Made by a program: the position numbers and the translations under genes. Shown piece after piece: positions 25,435 through 34,147 of a stretch of 57,520 nt of DNA. Position 1 is the first letter of the stretch; each line of letters starts with the position of its first letter. Location of the stretch: NCBI GenBank assembly GCA_964496505.1, contig CAZBZV010000020.1, positions 1 through 57,520 on the forward strand, read 5' to 3'. The notes below the pieces were generated by a model, which was given only the letters and a program-made list of their open reading frames with translations, made no database searches and was not told where the DNA came from. The DNA is from JAABVY01 sp964496505 (GTDB lineage Bacteria > Zixibacteria > MSB-5A5 > JAABVY01).

Positions 25435-26364
25435 TTACTGCTTAGTAAATACTTCCAGTATTTTTTCAGCTTTTTGGTGATCTTTGGCCGAAATCCATCT
25501 GATTCCACTCACCCGTTTGAACCAGGTGAGCTGCCGTTTGGCATAATTACGGTGGGCCTGTTTGATTTTTTCAACACACTCCTTGTGGTCAATTGTTCCA
25601 TTTAGATATTTATATAAATAATTATACCCCATTAACTTCTGATTGTTTCTTGAATTTAATTTTGAACTCGAAATTAAATTTTCGGTCTCCTCGATCCAGC
25701 CCGATTCAAGCATAGAATCCACCCGCTGGTTGATCCGTTCATACAGCTCTTTTCGCGGCATATTCAGGCCGAATGTTACAAATTCATAGCGCTTATCGGG
25801 ATACTCCCCCTTATCGGATAATTCTGATTTTTTTGCTCCGGTCAGCTCAAAAATCTCTAAAGCACGGATTATTCTAAATTTATCGGAGACAGAAATCTTC
25901 TCAGCCGAATCCGGATCGATCTCATTCAGCCTGTTCCAGAGATGCTGATTGCCCTTTTCTTCTGCCTCGTTTTCTAGCTTTATTCTAAGCTCCTCATCAT
26001 TTTCCGGCACCTCGAAAAAACCCTCAGTCAGGGCACGGTAGTAAAGTCCGGTACCGCCGACCACCAATGGCTGCCTGCCCCGGGTAAAAATATCCTCGGT
26101 AACCTCCAGAGCCATCTTTCTATATCTATACGCAGAAAAGACTTCGCCTATTTCAATAATATCGATTAAATGATGCTGTGCTTTTTTTTGTTCCTCGGCA
26201 TCCGGTTTGGCAGTGCCGATATCGAGGTCTTTGTAAATCTGACGCGAATCGCAGGAGACTACCTCCCCATTCAACTTCTGGCACAATTCAATCGCCAGGG
26301 CGGTCTTACCCACCCCTGTCGGCCCCAAAAGCCCCGGTACCTTTTTCTTTTCTCTACCTTCCAA
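25435..26364 (-). CDS. miaA: tRNA dimethylallyltransferase
   Basis: 309 residues; transfers dimethylallyl to A37 of UNN-reading tRNAs. The P-loop GPTGVGKTALAIEL, the DSRQIYKDLDIGTAKP substrate motif, VGGTGLYYRALTEG and QLTWFKR are diagnostic. The only plausible start is a TTG inside the last codons of mutL (overlap 11 nt), so translation is probably coupled to mutL. The mutL-miaA order is also found in enterobacteria. Confidence 0.95.
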   Translation of the reverse strand: MEGREKKKVPGLLGPTGVGKTALAIELCQKLNGEVVSCDSRQIYKDLDIGTAKPDAEEQKKAQHHLIDIIEIGEVFSAYRYRKMALEVTEDIFTRGRQPLVVGGTGLYYRALTEGFFEVPENDEELRIKLENEAEEKGNQHLWNRLNEIDPDSAEKISVSDKFRIIRALEIFELTGAKKSELSDKGEYPDKRYEFVTFGLNMPRKELYERINQRVDSMLESGWIEETENLISSSKLNSRNNQKLMGYNYLYKYLNGTIDHKECVEKIKQAHRNYAKRQLTWFKRVSGIRWISAKDHQKAEKILEVFTKQ

Positions 26365-28195
26365 ACTGCGATCTCAATCCCTCAACGGTATAGCGGATTA
26401 TTGTCGGACGGCCATGCGGGCAGATATACGGATTCTCCGCCTTGAAAAGTTCTCTCACCAGACCGCGCATCATCTCCTCGGACAGCCTGTCTCCCCCCCG
26501 CACCGCTGTGTGACAGGCAAACCGTTGCGCGGCAAGCTTGAAACGATCCTCGGACTCATCTCCATATTCCATCAAATCCGATAAAAGATCGCGCACCAAT
26601 GTCTCCGGATTCTTACCCGTGGCAACCGCCGGTACGGCGTATATTGCCAGTGATCTCGGGCCGAATCTTTCCAGCTCGAAGCCGAGATTATTCAGAAGCT
26701 CGAAATATTCCTCAGCGCCGGAAATCATGCCCGGCTCCATCTCGATATTTACCGGCATCAACATCTTCTGCGAGGACATCTTCTGCCGGTCAAACGATTT
26801 AAGCGCCCGCTCATACAAAATCCGCTCATGGGCGGCATGCTGATCTATTATGGTAATCTGATCCCGCGAAAATGCTATTATGAAAAGATTGGCAAACTGT
26901 TCAACACGATACGGCGCCAGTTCGAAAACCGACTCCTCCCTTTTCACAGCCTCGCTTTCAACTTCTGGTGCCTCTTTCTCCCTCGGAGGGTCAATCTTTT
27001 TCTCAGGTACCGGCCTGATATTTTCGAGGCTGGCGGGCGAGGGGGAGGTTTTTATATCAAAGGACCTCTGGTTTATATCCGGTTGTGCTTTACCTTCCGT
27101 AAAGAATCTTTCCGCAGCCGCCTTAATCCGTTCTCTGTAATCAGACGATTCCTGATCCCGCTCCTGACTCGATGAATGCCTGACAGAGCCGAATCCAGAC
27201 GGGATAACATCATGACTGGTAAGACACTTCCTTACCGCCGACATCATCGCACCAAAAACCGCGCGCTCATCGGAAAAACGCACCTCGCTTTTGGTCGGGC
27301 TGACATTGATATCCAATGCCGACGGATCCATGAAGATATATATCACCGCCTGCGGGTATCGTCCCTTAATCAGAAATTCCCCGTAAGCCTTCATCAATGC
27401 CGAATATAAAAGCGGCGAGCTGATCCGCCGTCCATTGACGATGAAATAAATCTGTGCCCGGTTCTTAAGTGCGAATTCCGGCTTAATCGTAAATCCGGAA
27501 AGGCTTATCCGGTCGCCATCTTCCGAAAATTCCACCATCTTATCGAAATCTCCGCCCAGCACATCCCTCACCCTGCCTTTGTAATCATCAGCAATGTTGT
27601 AGTCAAATAGCTGACGGCCATCGCTTATAAGCTCGAATCCGGAATGCGGATAGGCCAGCGCAAGGCCGTTTAAGGCATCTATTATATGACGCGTTTCTGT
27701 CACCTGTGTCTTCAAAAATTTGCGTCTCGCCGGAGTATTGAAAAAAAGCTCGCGCACCTCGATCACTGTACCGTCAGGCGCACCTGTATCCGACTCCTCG
27801 ACAATCTTGCCGCCCTCGATCCTGATCCTGTAACCCGAAAGCTGATCTTTGGTTTTGGAGGTTATCTCGAACAGCGATACCGATGCTATCGAGGGCAGGG
27901 CTTCTCCCCTGAATCCGAGGGATGTGATCGAATCGAGCTCTTCCAGTGATTGAAGTTTGGAGGTGGCATGACGCTGCAACGCTATCTGCAGGAAATCCTT
28001 TGCAATTCCCTCGCCGTTGTCGGTGATCTTGATAAGCTTGCTTCCGCCCTTCTCGATCTCCACTTTTACCCGAGTAGCGCCGGCATCGAGAGAATTCTCC
28101 ACCAGCTCCTTGACCGCCGAGGAAGGGCGCTCGACCACCTCACCGGCGGCGATTTTATTTATCAGGATTTCGGGAAGAACCGCAATAGTCCTCAA
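26354..28195 (-). CDS. mutL: DNA mismatch repair protein MutL (endonuclease type)
   Basis: 613 residues. The GHKL ATPase shows ELVENSLDAGA, DNGEGI and GFRGEALPSI. The C-terminal dimerisation domain carries the endonuclease motif DQHAAHERILYE and the late motifs CHTAVRGG and CPHGRPTI. This is the nicking MutL of organisms that lack MutH; no mutH is seen. The TTG start at 28195 overlaps the mutS stop (TTGA) and has GGAG 7 nt upstream; no nearby ATG fits the conserved N-terminus RTIAVLPEILINKIAAGEVV. Confidence 0.96.
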   Translation of the reverse strand: MRTIAVLPEILINKIAAGEVVERPSSAVKELVENSLDAGATRVKVEIEKGGSKLIKITDNGEGIAKDFLQIALQRHATSKLQSLEELDSITSLGFRGEALPSIASVSLFEITSKTKDQLSGYRIRIEGGKIVEESDTGAPDGTVIEVRELFFNTPARRKFLKTQVTETRHIIDALNGLALAYPHSGFELISDGRQLFDYNIADDYKGRVRDVLGGDFDKMVEFSEDGDRISLSGFTIKPEFALKNRAQIYFIVNGRRISSPLLYSALMKAYGEFLIKGRYPQAVIYIFMDPSALDINVSPTKSEVRFSDERAVFGAMMSAVRKCLTSHDVIPSGFGSVRHSSSQERDQESSDYRERIKAAAERFFTEGKAQPDINQRSFDIKTSPSPASLENIRPVPEKKIDPPREKEAPEVESEAVKREESVFELAPYRVEQFANLFIIAFSRDQITIIDQHAAHERILYERALKSFDRQKMSSQKMLMPVNIEMEPGMISGAEEYFELLNNLGFELERFGPRSLAIYAVPAVATGKNPETLVRDLLSDLMEYGDESEDRFKLAAQRFACHTAVRGGDRLSEEMMRGLVRELFKAENPYICPHGRPTIIRYTVEGLRSQFGR

Positions 28196-30792
28196 TCGTC
28201 ATCTCCAATCATATCTTTGAGCTTCACGAGTATATTTAATGCCTCAAGCGGGGTGGTTTGTTCCGGATCGAGGTTTTTGAGCTTCTCTATAACTTTTTCT
28301 AAATGATGGTTCTGCTTGCCATATTTATTAGCAAAGAGGTTTGATTCTTCGGCAGTCGAATCCGACTTTATTTCCGAGAGGAACTTGCCGCCCTCCAGAA
28401 GACGCAGGATTGTTCGGGAGCGGTCGGTCACCTCTTTGGGCACACCGGCAAGCTGGGCTACGAAGATACCGTAGCTGTCGTCACATCCTCCGGGAATAAT
28501 CTTGCGGATAAATATTATCTGGTCCTGCCATTCCTTGACAGCCACCTGGAAGTTCTTGATACGTTTGAATCTGTTCGCCAGACGTGTCAGCTCATGATAA
28601 TGTGTCGCAAAAAGCGTCTTGGCCTGCTTGCCCTCGGTTTCATGAAGATACTCGCTTACCGCCCAGGCAATCGACAGGCCATCATAAGTCGAGGTTCCCC
28701 TCCCGATCTCATCCAAAAGTATCAGGCTGTTCTCGGTACAGTTATGTAGTATATTGGCGGTCTCGTTCATCTCCACCAGAAAGGTCGATTGCCCCAGGGT
28801 GATTTTATCGGTCGCGCCCACGCGTGTGAAAATCCTGTCCACCAGCCCGACTTCGGCCGACTCGGCCGGAATATACGATCCGACCTGCGCCAGCAGGACT
28901 ATCTGCCCCACCTGCCGCAGATATGTCGACTTACCCGCCATATTGGGGCCGGTGATTATATGCATCTGGCTTTTCTTCGTATCCACCTCGGTGTCATTGG
29001 GAACAAACTTGCCCGAGGGAAGGATCTGTTCGATAACCGGATGCCGACCATTTATGATTTTGATCCTGTTGCCGTTATTCAGTTCAGGCTTGATGTAGTT
29101 GAAGCTGATTGCGCATGATGCCAGAGAGACAACCAGATCGGCCTCGGCCACAAAACGCGCCGCCTTCTGGATCAGCTCGATTTTAAGCGATAGCTCCTCG
29201 CGCAGTTCCAGAAAAAGATTTTCCTCCAGGCGGTTGATCTTCTCCTCGGCCGAGAGGATAATCTCTTCTTTCTTTTTCAGTTCTTCGGTTATATAGCGCT
29301 CTGCCGAAACCAATGTCTGCTTGCGGATATAATCGGGCGGCACCTTATCCAGATGCGGTTTGGTTACCTCGATATAATAACCGAAGACCTTGTTAAAACC
29401 GACCTTCAATGAGGGAATCCCGGTGCGGCTTTTCTCCTCGGCCTGAAGCCCTGCAATCCATTTTTGCGACTCTGAAATCGACTCCTTTAAATCATCCAGC
29501 GCCTGATCGTACCCGGGACGGAAGATACCGCCCTCATGATAACTCATCGGCGGTTCCTCGACTATGGCAGTCGCGATCTGCTCGGCAGTTCTTTCAACTT
29601 CCACTATATCTTCATCAGTGAGAGCATGTCCGGAAAAATCAAGCTGCTTTGCAAGCTGGCTCAGATTCGCCGATGCCTCGAGCGAAACGCGCAAAGCATG
29701 AACATCTCTCGGCCCGGCCTTGGCACGGCCCAGCCGTCCCGAAATTCGTTCCAAGTCGGAGATCAACTTCATTAGCTCCGACATATCACGCAGAAGCTGC
29801 CTGTCCTCTATCAATCTCGTGATATTATTCTGACGAGTTTTGATTTTCTTAAGATTTCTCAAGGGCGCCTGAAGAGCTTGACGTAAGCGGCGCGCACCCA
29901 TAGAGGTACGAGTACGGTTTAAAATCGTAAACAGCGATTTGCCCGAGGGCGAGGAAAATATCTCCAGATTCTCAAGCGTGGAGGAATCCAGAAACATGTT
30001 CTCCTCGTAATGCGGAATCTTGACCGCACGAATATGCTTGAGGTCGATCAGCTTGTTTTCATCCAGATAATATAATATGCCCCCCGCCGAGCAGATCCCC
30101 GAGTTGCCGTTGTCGATCCCGAAGCCCTCCAGATTATCCACCTTGAAATGATCGACCAGCTTCTGATTAGCGGTCTGACGGTCGAATTTCCATGAATCCA
30201 GCTTCGATATAGTAGCCTTCGGCAGATAAAGCTTGACTTTCGACTTCAGATGTTCGTCGGAATCATCCAGCACAATCTCCTTGGGATCGAGAGTGCGCAA
30301 ACGGTCGATAACATCCTCTTCCAGTATATCATCCAGATAAAAATCGCCTGTGGAAAGCTCAAGATAGCTCAGGCCGTAATCGTTTCCGTCACGAACGATC
30401 GCCGCCATATAATTGAAGCGGTTGCCGTTGTCGGAGCCTGCGGTATAGGTTCCGGGGGTGATTACCTCCACCACCTCGCGCTTGACCAGACCTTTGGCCA
30501 GCTTGGGATCCTCGGTCTGCTCGCAAATCACTACTTTCTTACCAGCCTCGATCAGCCGTCCCAGATACTTTTCCAGCGCATGGTACGGTATCCCCGCCAA
30601 CGGCACCCTGGGTGCGGCCTTGCCATGGGCGCGCGAGGTCAGGGCGATTTCCAGGATCGGGGCGGCCTCCTCGGCATCCTCTCCGAACATCTCATAGAAA
30701 TCGCCCATGCGGAAAAAGAGTATCTTGTCCGGATAATCCTGTTTGATCCGGTAATACTGCTCCATTAACGGTGTCAGTTTATCTTTGGCCAT
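28192..30792 (-). CDS. mutS: DNA mismatch repair protein MutS
   Basis: 866 residues, the usual length. The mismatch-reading motif appears as FFRMGDFYEMFG (Phe-x-Glu) at the N-terminus. Connector, lever and clamp domains follow. The ABC ATPase has Walker A TGPNMAGKSTYLRQ, Walker B LILLDEIGRGTSTYDG and the FATHYHEL switch, then a helix-turn-helix C-terminus. It heads the overlapping unit mutS-mutL-miaA. Confidence 0.97.
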   Translation of the reverse strand: MAKDKLTPLMEQYYRIKQDYPDKILFFRMGDFYEMFGEDAEEAAPILEIALTSRAHGKAAPRVPLAGIPYHALEKYLGRLIEAGKKVVICEQTEDPKLAKGLVKREVVEVITPGTYTAGSDNGNRFNYMAAIVRDGNDYGLSYLELSTGDFYLDDILEEDVIDRLRTLDPKEIVLDDSDEHLKSKVKLYLPKATISKLDSWKFDRQTANQKLVDHFKVDNLEGFGIDNGNSGICSAGGILYYLDENKLIDLKHIRAVKIPHYEENMFLDSSTLENLEIFSSPSGKSLFTILNRTRTSMGARRLRQALQAPLRNLKKIKTRQNNITRLIEDRQLLRDMSELMKLISDLERISGRLGRAKAGPRDVHALRVSLEASANLSQLAKQLDFSGHALTDEDIVEVERTAEQIATAIVEEPPMSYHEGGIFRPGYDQALDDLKESISESQKWIAGLQAEEKSRTGIPSLKVGFNKVFGYYIEVTKPHLDKVPPDYIRKQTLVSAERYITEELKKKEEIILSAEEKINRLEENLFLELREELSLKIELIQKAARFVAEADLVVSLASCAISFNYIKPELNNGNRIKIINGRHPVIEQILPSGKFVPNDTEVDTKKSQMHIITGPNMAGKSTYLRQVGQIVLLAQVGSYIPAESAEVGLVDRIFTRVGATDKITLGQSTFLVEMNETANILHNCTENSLILLDEIGRGTSTYDGLSIAWAVSEYLHETEGKQAKTLFATHYHELTRLANRFKRIKNFQVAVKEWQDQIIFIRKIIPGGCDDSYGIFVAQLAGVPKEVTDRSRTILRLLEGGKFLSEIKSDSTAEESNLFANKYGKQNHHLEKVIEKLKNLDPEQTTPLEALNILVKLKDMIGDDD

Positions 30793-30907
30793 AAATATTC
30801 GATTCTTCCGAATTGAAAATTCCGCAAGTAAACGGTATTATTCCAATACTTTACCAGTTAAAGCTAACTGATTAAATCCGGCAAGTCAACAAAATTGAGA
30901 TTGGTGT

Positions 30908-31897
30908 TTATTCCAGGATTACGACCTTTAGCGAGGTATCCAGCGCGCCTTCCAGAACCTCCTTCGAGCCCTGGGCGCCCTCGACAGTCTCGAATGATCC
31001 CACAGTGAGTATCCAGTATTTCTTGCCGCCCACGAACTTACTCATCAGGAAAGTAGACCAGCCGTCTTCACCGAGGTCATCCCGCACCTTCTGCATCTCG
31101 GCATTGTCGGCGTAGGTCCCGATCTGGATCGTATAACGCACACCGGCGATACGCTCCGCTGTGCCGTCGGAACTCGAGCTCTGTTGATCCCCCTGAAGCA
31201 TGATCAATAGCTCGTCAGAACCGATGAATTCGTCATGGGCCTCTTTCAGCATGGTAAATCCGGAATAGGCCCTGTCCATATTTCCGTCCAAAGCATACTG
31301 ATATGTGCGCGCATAAAGGGCTGAAAAACCAGAGGGACCTCCGGCTGTGATAACCTCGTTCAGCCTTTTCCTGGCATCTTTTTTATCTTCCTTCAGATAC
31401 TGGTAATTGGCCCTGAGAATTTCGGACCAGATAGCAAGCCCCTTCTCGGCGCCATCGGTTTTCTTGATTATATCCTCAGCTTTATCGAAATCTCCCAGCT
31501 TCAGATATGCCAGAGAGGCAAACCAGAAGGCATGAAATGATTTCGTGTCATCATCCAGCTTATCATCGTTTTCTTCATAAAAATCGACAACCTTTTGGAA
31601 ATTGCCGGATGAATAGTAGGCCGCACACAGCCGCGATATGATTTCCTCGCAATTATCCTTGCACAAAAGCAGCCCTTTTTCCAGTTCACTAACCGAAAGC
31701 TCGCCGTTTGCTTTTAATATCCCCGATAGATACGCCCCCTCCCAGTCTGAGAATGTCCCGGTCAATTCGCGTCCAAGCCGCTCCTCGGCCTGATGCAGTT
31801 TGCCTTGATCGATCAGATCACGAACCTCGCCGAAATTCCCCGCGAGAATTGCAGGCAACATGATAAGCAGAAATATGGATATAGATATAACGCGCAT
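30908..31897 (-). CDS. Exported TPR-like protein with C-terminal SPOR domain
   Basis: 329 residues. Signal peptide 1-19 (MLPAILAG). Residues ~20-235 are helical repeats of TPR type (DLIDQGKLHQAEERLGREL; YLKLGDFDKAEDIIKK). The last ~75 residues form a SPOR domain (RYTIQIGTYADNAEMQKVRDDL...YWILTVGSFETVEGAQ), which binds denuded glycan strands of septal peptidoglycan. It starts 11 nt after lapB, the end of the lapA-lapB unit. A role at the division site or in envelope assembly is inferred. Confidence 0.85.
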   Translation of the reverse strand: MRVISISIFLLIMLPAILAGNFGEVRDLIDQGKLHQAEERLGRELTGTFSDWEGAYLSGILKANGELSVSELEKGLLLCKDNCEEIISRLCAAYYSSGNFQKVVDFYEENDDKLDDDTKSFHAFWFASLAYLKLGDFDKAEDIIKKTDGAEKGLAIWSEILRANYQYLKEDKKDARKRLNEVITAGGPSGFSALYARTYQYALDGNMDRAYSGFTMLKEAHDEFIGSDELLIMLQGDQQSSSSDGTAERIAGVRYTIQIGTYADNAEMQKVRDDLGEDGWSTFLMSKFVGGKKYWILTVGSFETVEGAQGSKEVLEGALDTSLKVVILE

Positions 31898-31908
31898 ATG
31901 TACAACAA

Positions 31909-32958
31909 TTAGTAATTGAGTAATGTCTGAGCGGTCCGGTTAATCACCCGAGCGGCATCATCGGTACGCTGCTGGCGCTGATAAAAACGGATTAGTCCCA
32001 GAAGCGCCGGCATATATTCGGGATTTATCTCCAGAACCTGATTGTAGTAATCCTCGGCCACAGCTCCCTCGCCGCGTTTTTCGGCCATTGAGGCCAGACC
32101 CAGAAGAGCCTGTAGATTTTTGGGGTCTTTTTCCAGCACCTGATTATAAAAATCTTCGATTTCCGAATACTGTCCCAGGTCGAATAGCACTTTCTGAATA
32201 CGATTGAAGACCTCGCCCGCCTTGGAGGCATCAACCTCGATAATCTTCTTCCACGATTTCACGGCATTCTCGAGCTTGCCCTCTTTCTCGTATGAGTCGC
32301 CGATTGCGATAACAGCCTTGGCCAGATTCGGATCATACTTCAGAGCGGACCTGTATTCCACACGAGCATCATGATACTTTTCATTTTTCTCAAGCTCAGT
32401 GCCATGCCTGAGTTTCAACTCTGCCAGCGAGCTTTTATCGTCAATGCCCTGAATTTTGAGATATTCTTCCTGATGTTCCACAGCCCTGCGCCAGTCTTTT
32501 TTGCGCGTGAAAAGCTTCACCAGCTTGCTGGCTGCCGCAGCCTTGCGGTCCGGATATTTTTTCAGTTCCTGCAAAACTTTCTCGGCTGCGTCAAACTGCG
32601 AGACATGCATATAATCCTCGGCCAGCGAAAGCATAACCTCGGCCTTCTCATATTGCGAAAGATTCTGCCGCAGATTCAGATCGGCATCAATCTGCAGAGC
32701 CTTTTTGGCATTGCCCTTTTCACGGAGAAGATTGGTCAAACGAAGATAAGCATCGATATTATTCGTATTGGCCATCACGGTCTCACGAAGCCTGAGAAAG
32801 GCCTTGCCCTTGTCATTATTCAGAAGCGCCTTCAACGCCTCAAGATAAGTTTCATGCGGGGTAAGCTGCACCTTGGGGGAGCTTTTATAAAGATAGAAGA
32901 TTATCCCTATCAGAGCCAGTACGGCTATAATCAGTATCCATACCAATATATCGAGCAA
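31909..32958 (-). CDS. LapB/YciM-like membrane-anchored TPR protein without rubredoxin domain
   Basis: 349 residues: an N-terminal membrane helix (3-24), then about eight TPR units over residues ~35-345. Clear matches include ARVEYRSALKYDPNLAKAVIA and AEDYYNQVLEINPEYMPALLGLIRFY. Its position 3 nt after a lapA gene and its architecture point to LapB, the adaptor that regulates LpxC turnover and LPS assembly. E. coli LapB ends with a four-cysteine rubredoxin-type metal domain; this protein ends AAQTLLNY-like after the last TPR with no CxxC pair, so that domain is absent. Confidence 0.75.
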   Translation of the reverse strand: MLDILVWILIIAVLALIGIIFYLYKSSPKVQLTPHETYLEALKALLNNDKGKAFLRLRETVMANTNNIDAYLRLTNLLREKGNAKKALQIDADLNLRQNLSQYEKAEVMLSLAEDYMHVSQFDAAEKVLQELKKYPDRKAAAASKLVKLFTRKKDWRRAVEHQEEYLKIQGIDDKSSLAELKLRHGTELEKNEKYHDARVEYRSALKYDPNLAKAVIAIGDSYEKEGKLENAVKSWKKIIEVDASKAGEVFNRIQKVLFDLGQYSEIEDFYNQVLEKDPKNLQALLGLASMAEKRGEGAVAEDYYNQVLEINPEYMPALLGLIRFYQRQQRTDDAARVINRTAQTLLNY

Positions 32959-32961
32959 AAT

Positions 32962-33291
32962 CTATTCCTCCTGCTCTTTTTCTTCGGGCGTCTCTTCCTC
33001 CAGGTCCTCCAGTGATCTGTTTCGGAGGGCGGCAAGTTCAACCTCGAGGTTTCTGATCTGCCGGTTCTTTTCACGAATATCGCCCGCTATTTTCAGATAA
33101 TAAAATACGGAATAAATGAATGTTACGAACATCCCGATAATAAAGGCTACTGCGCAGACAAAGATAAGCTGCACATTGTAATAATCCCCCCAGGGGAAAT
33201 GCAGATTGACCGGCTCATCGGGATTGTAGAGAATAAAGCCAACCAAAATCGCAATAGCTATTATAATGAAGAATAATCTAACTAACCACAT
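32962..33291 (-). CDS. lapA: LapA-family (DUF1049) inner-membrane protein
   Basis: 109 residues. Two membrane helices (residues 4-21 and ~43-66) enclose a short segment with NPDEPVNLHFPWGDYYNVQ, the LapA pattern. A coiled-coil region (REKNRQIRNLEVELAALRN) and an acidic tail follow. It precedes lapB by 3 nt. LapA works with LapB in lipopolysaccharide assembly, which supports an LPS-bearing outer membrane. GGTGAGG lies just before the ATG. Confidence 0.85.
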   Translation of the reverse strand: MWLVRLFFIIIAIAILVGFILYNPDEPVNLHFPWGDYYNVQLIFVCAVAFIIGMFVTFIYSVFYYLKIAGDIREKNRQIRNLEVELAALRNRSLEDLEEETPEEKEQEE

Positions 33292-33352
33292 AGCCTCACC
33301 CCGTTAAGTTTTTAACATTCTATGCTGTTGACAGTTGGCTGTCAAACAAAAT

Positions 33353-34042
33353 TTATTCCTTCTCTTCAATCTTTTTCTCTTCCTTCTTTATAACCTCAAC
33401 CGAATCATCCTCCACCGTCTCCTCTTTACCTGCTCTGATCGATCTAACCATATCCGAGAAATGACGGTCGTTGAAGCTGAATCGCTCGAGCTCGGCCACC
33501 GCTTCGGCAATCAAAGTAATTTCATCATTGCGGAGGAAATAAATTGTTCCACGCCTGAAATCGGTCTGGCTCATCTGTTTACGGGCTGGCAGAATAAGGC
33601 CCTCGAAATCCTTGTATTTGATCCTGATCGAGGGATTGAATTCCGGATTATACTGGGAAAAAGTCAGAAGACCAAAATCCTTGATAGCCTGTTTGGCAAT
33701 ATCCACCTTGCCCTCACGCGCTCTTATCAAAGCTTCAAGGCTGTCCAGTGAAACCGTGGTGGTATCTGCCATAATTGTGAGTTTGGGCTGCGTGAAAAGG
33801 TGCGGGTTTTCGGCATATTTGGGTGGGATTACCGGACTTTTCTTGGATATCGCTACGCGATAGATATCATCAGCATCCTTGATCTTGGCAACCTTCCAGC
33901 CGTCCGCTAACTCCACTGTAAAATCATAGGTGAAGTCATGGTAAACGCTGTCGTCGATAACCTCTCCGGCTTTATCTCCGGCAAACAGATTTACCGACAT
34001 CAAAAGTACAACTCCAAAGAAAATAAGAAACAGTTTTTTCAT
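33353..34042 (-). CDS. Exported protein of unknown function
   Basis: 229 residues; signal peptide 1-21 (SVNLFAGDK). The remainder is a single globular domain of mixed alpha/beta type (FTVELADGWKVAKIKDADDIYRVAIS; YFLRNDEITLIAEAVAELERFSF), resembling the PsbP/DUF1795-like proteins that hold small lipoprotein-type folds, though I cannot name the family. The C-terminal ~25 residues are almost all Glu and Lys. A strong GGGAGGG ribosome binding site lies 4 nt before the ATG. It lies upstream of lapA on the same strand, 61 nt away. Confidence 0.7.
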   Translation of the reverse strand: MKKLFLIFFGVVLLMSVNLFAGDKAGEVIDDSVYHDFTYDFTVELADGWKVAKIKDADDIYRVAISKKSPVIPPKYAENPHLFTQPKLTIMADTTTVSLDSLEALIRAREGKVDIAKQAIKDFGLLTFSQYNPEFNPSIRIKYKDFEGLILPARKQMSQTDFRRGTIYFLRNDEITLIAEAVAELERFSFNDRHFSDMVRSIRAGKEETVEDDSVEVIKKEEKKIEEKE

Positions 34043-34147
34043 TATACCCTCCCGTTTTGTATCAACTTAGAAAAGTTCTTGGGGTATGTCAATCAGTTTA
34101 CAATGTTATAAAATATTCTACGTTCTTCACCGCTGCGGGTTCAATAT

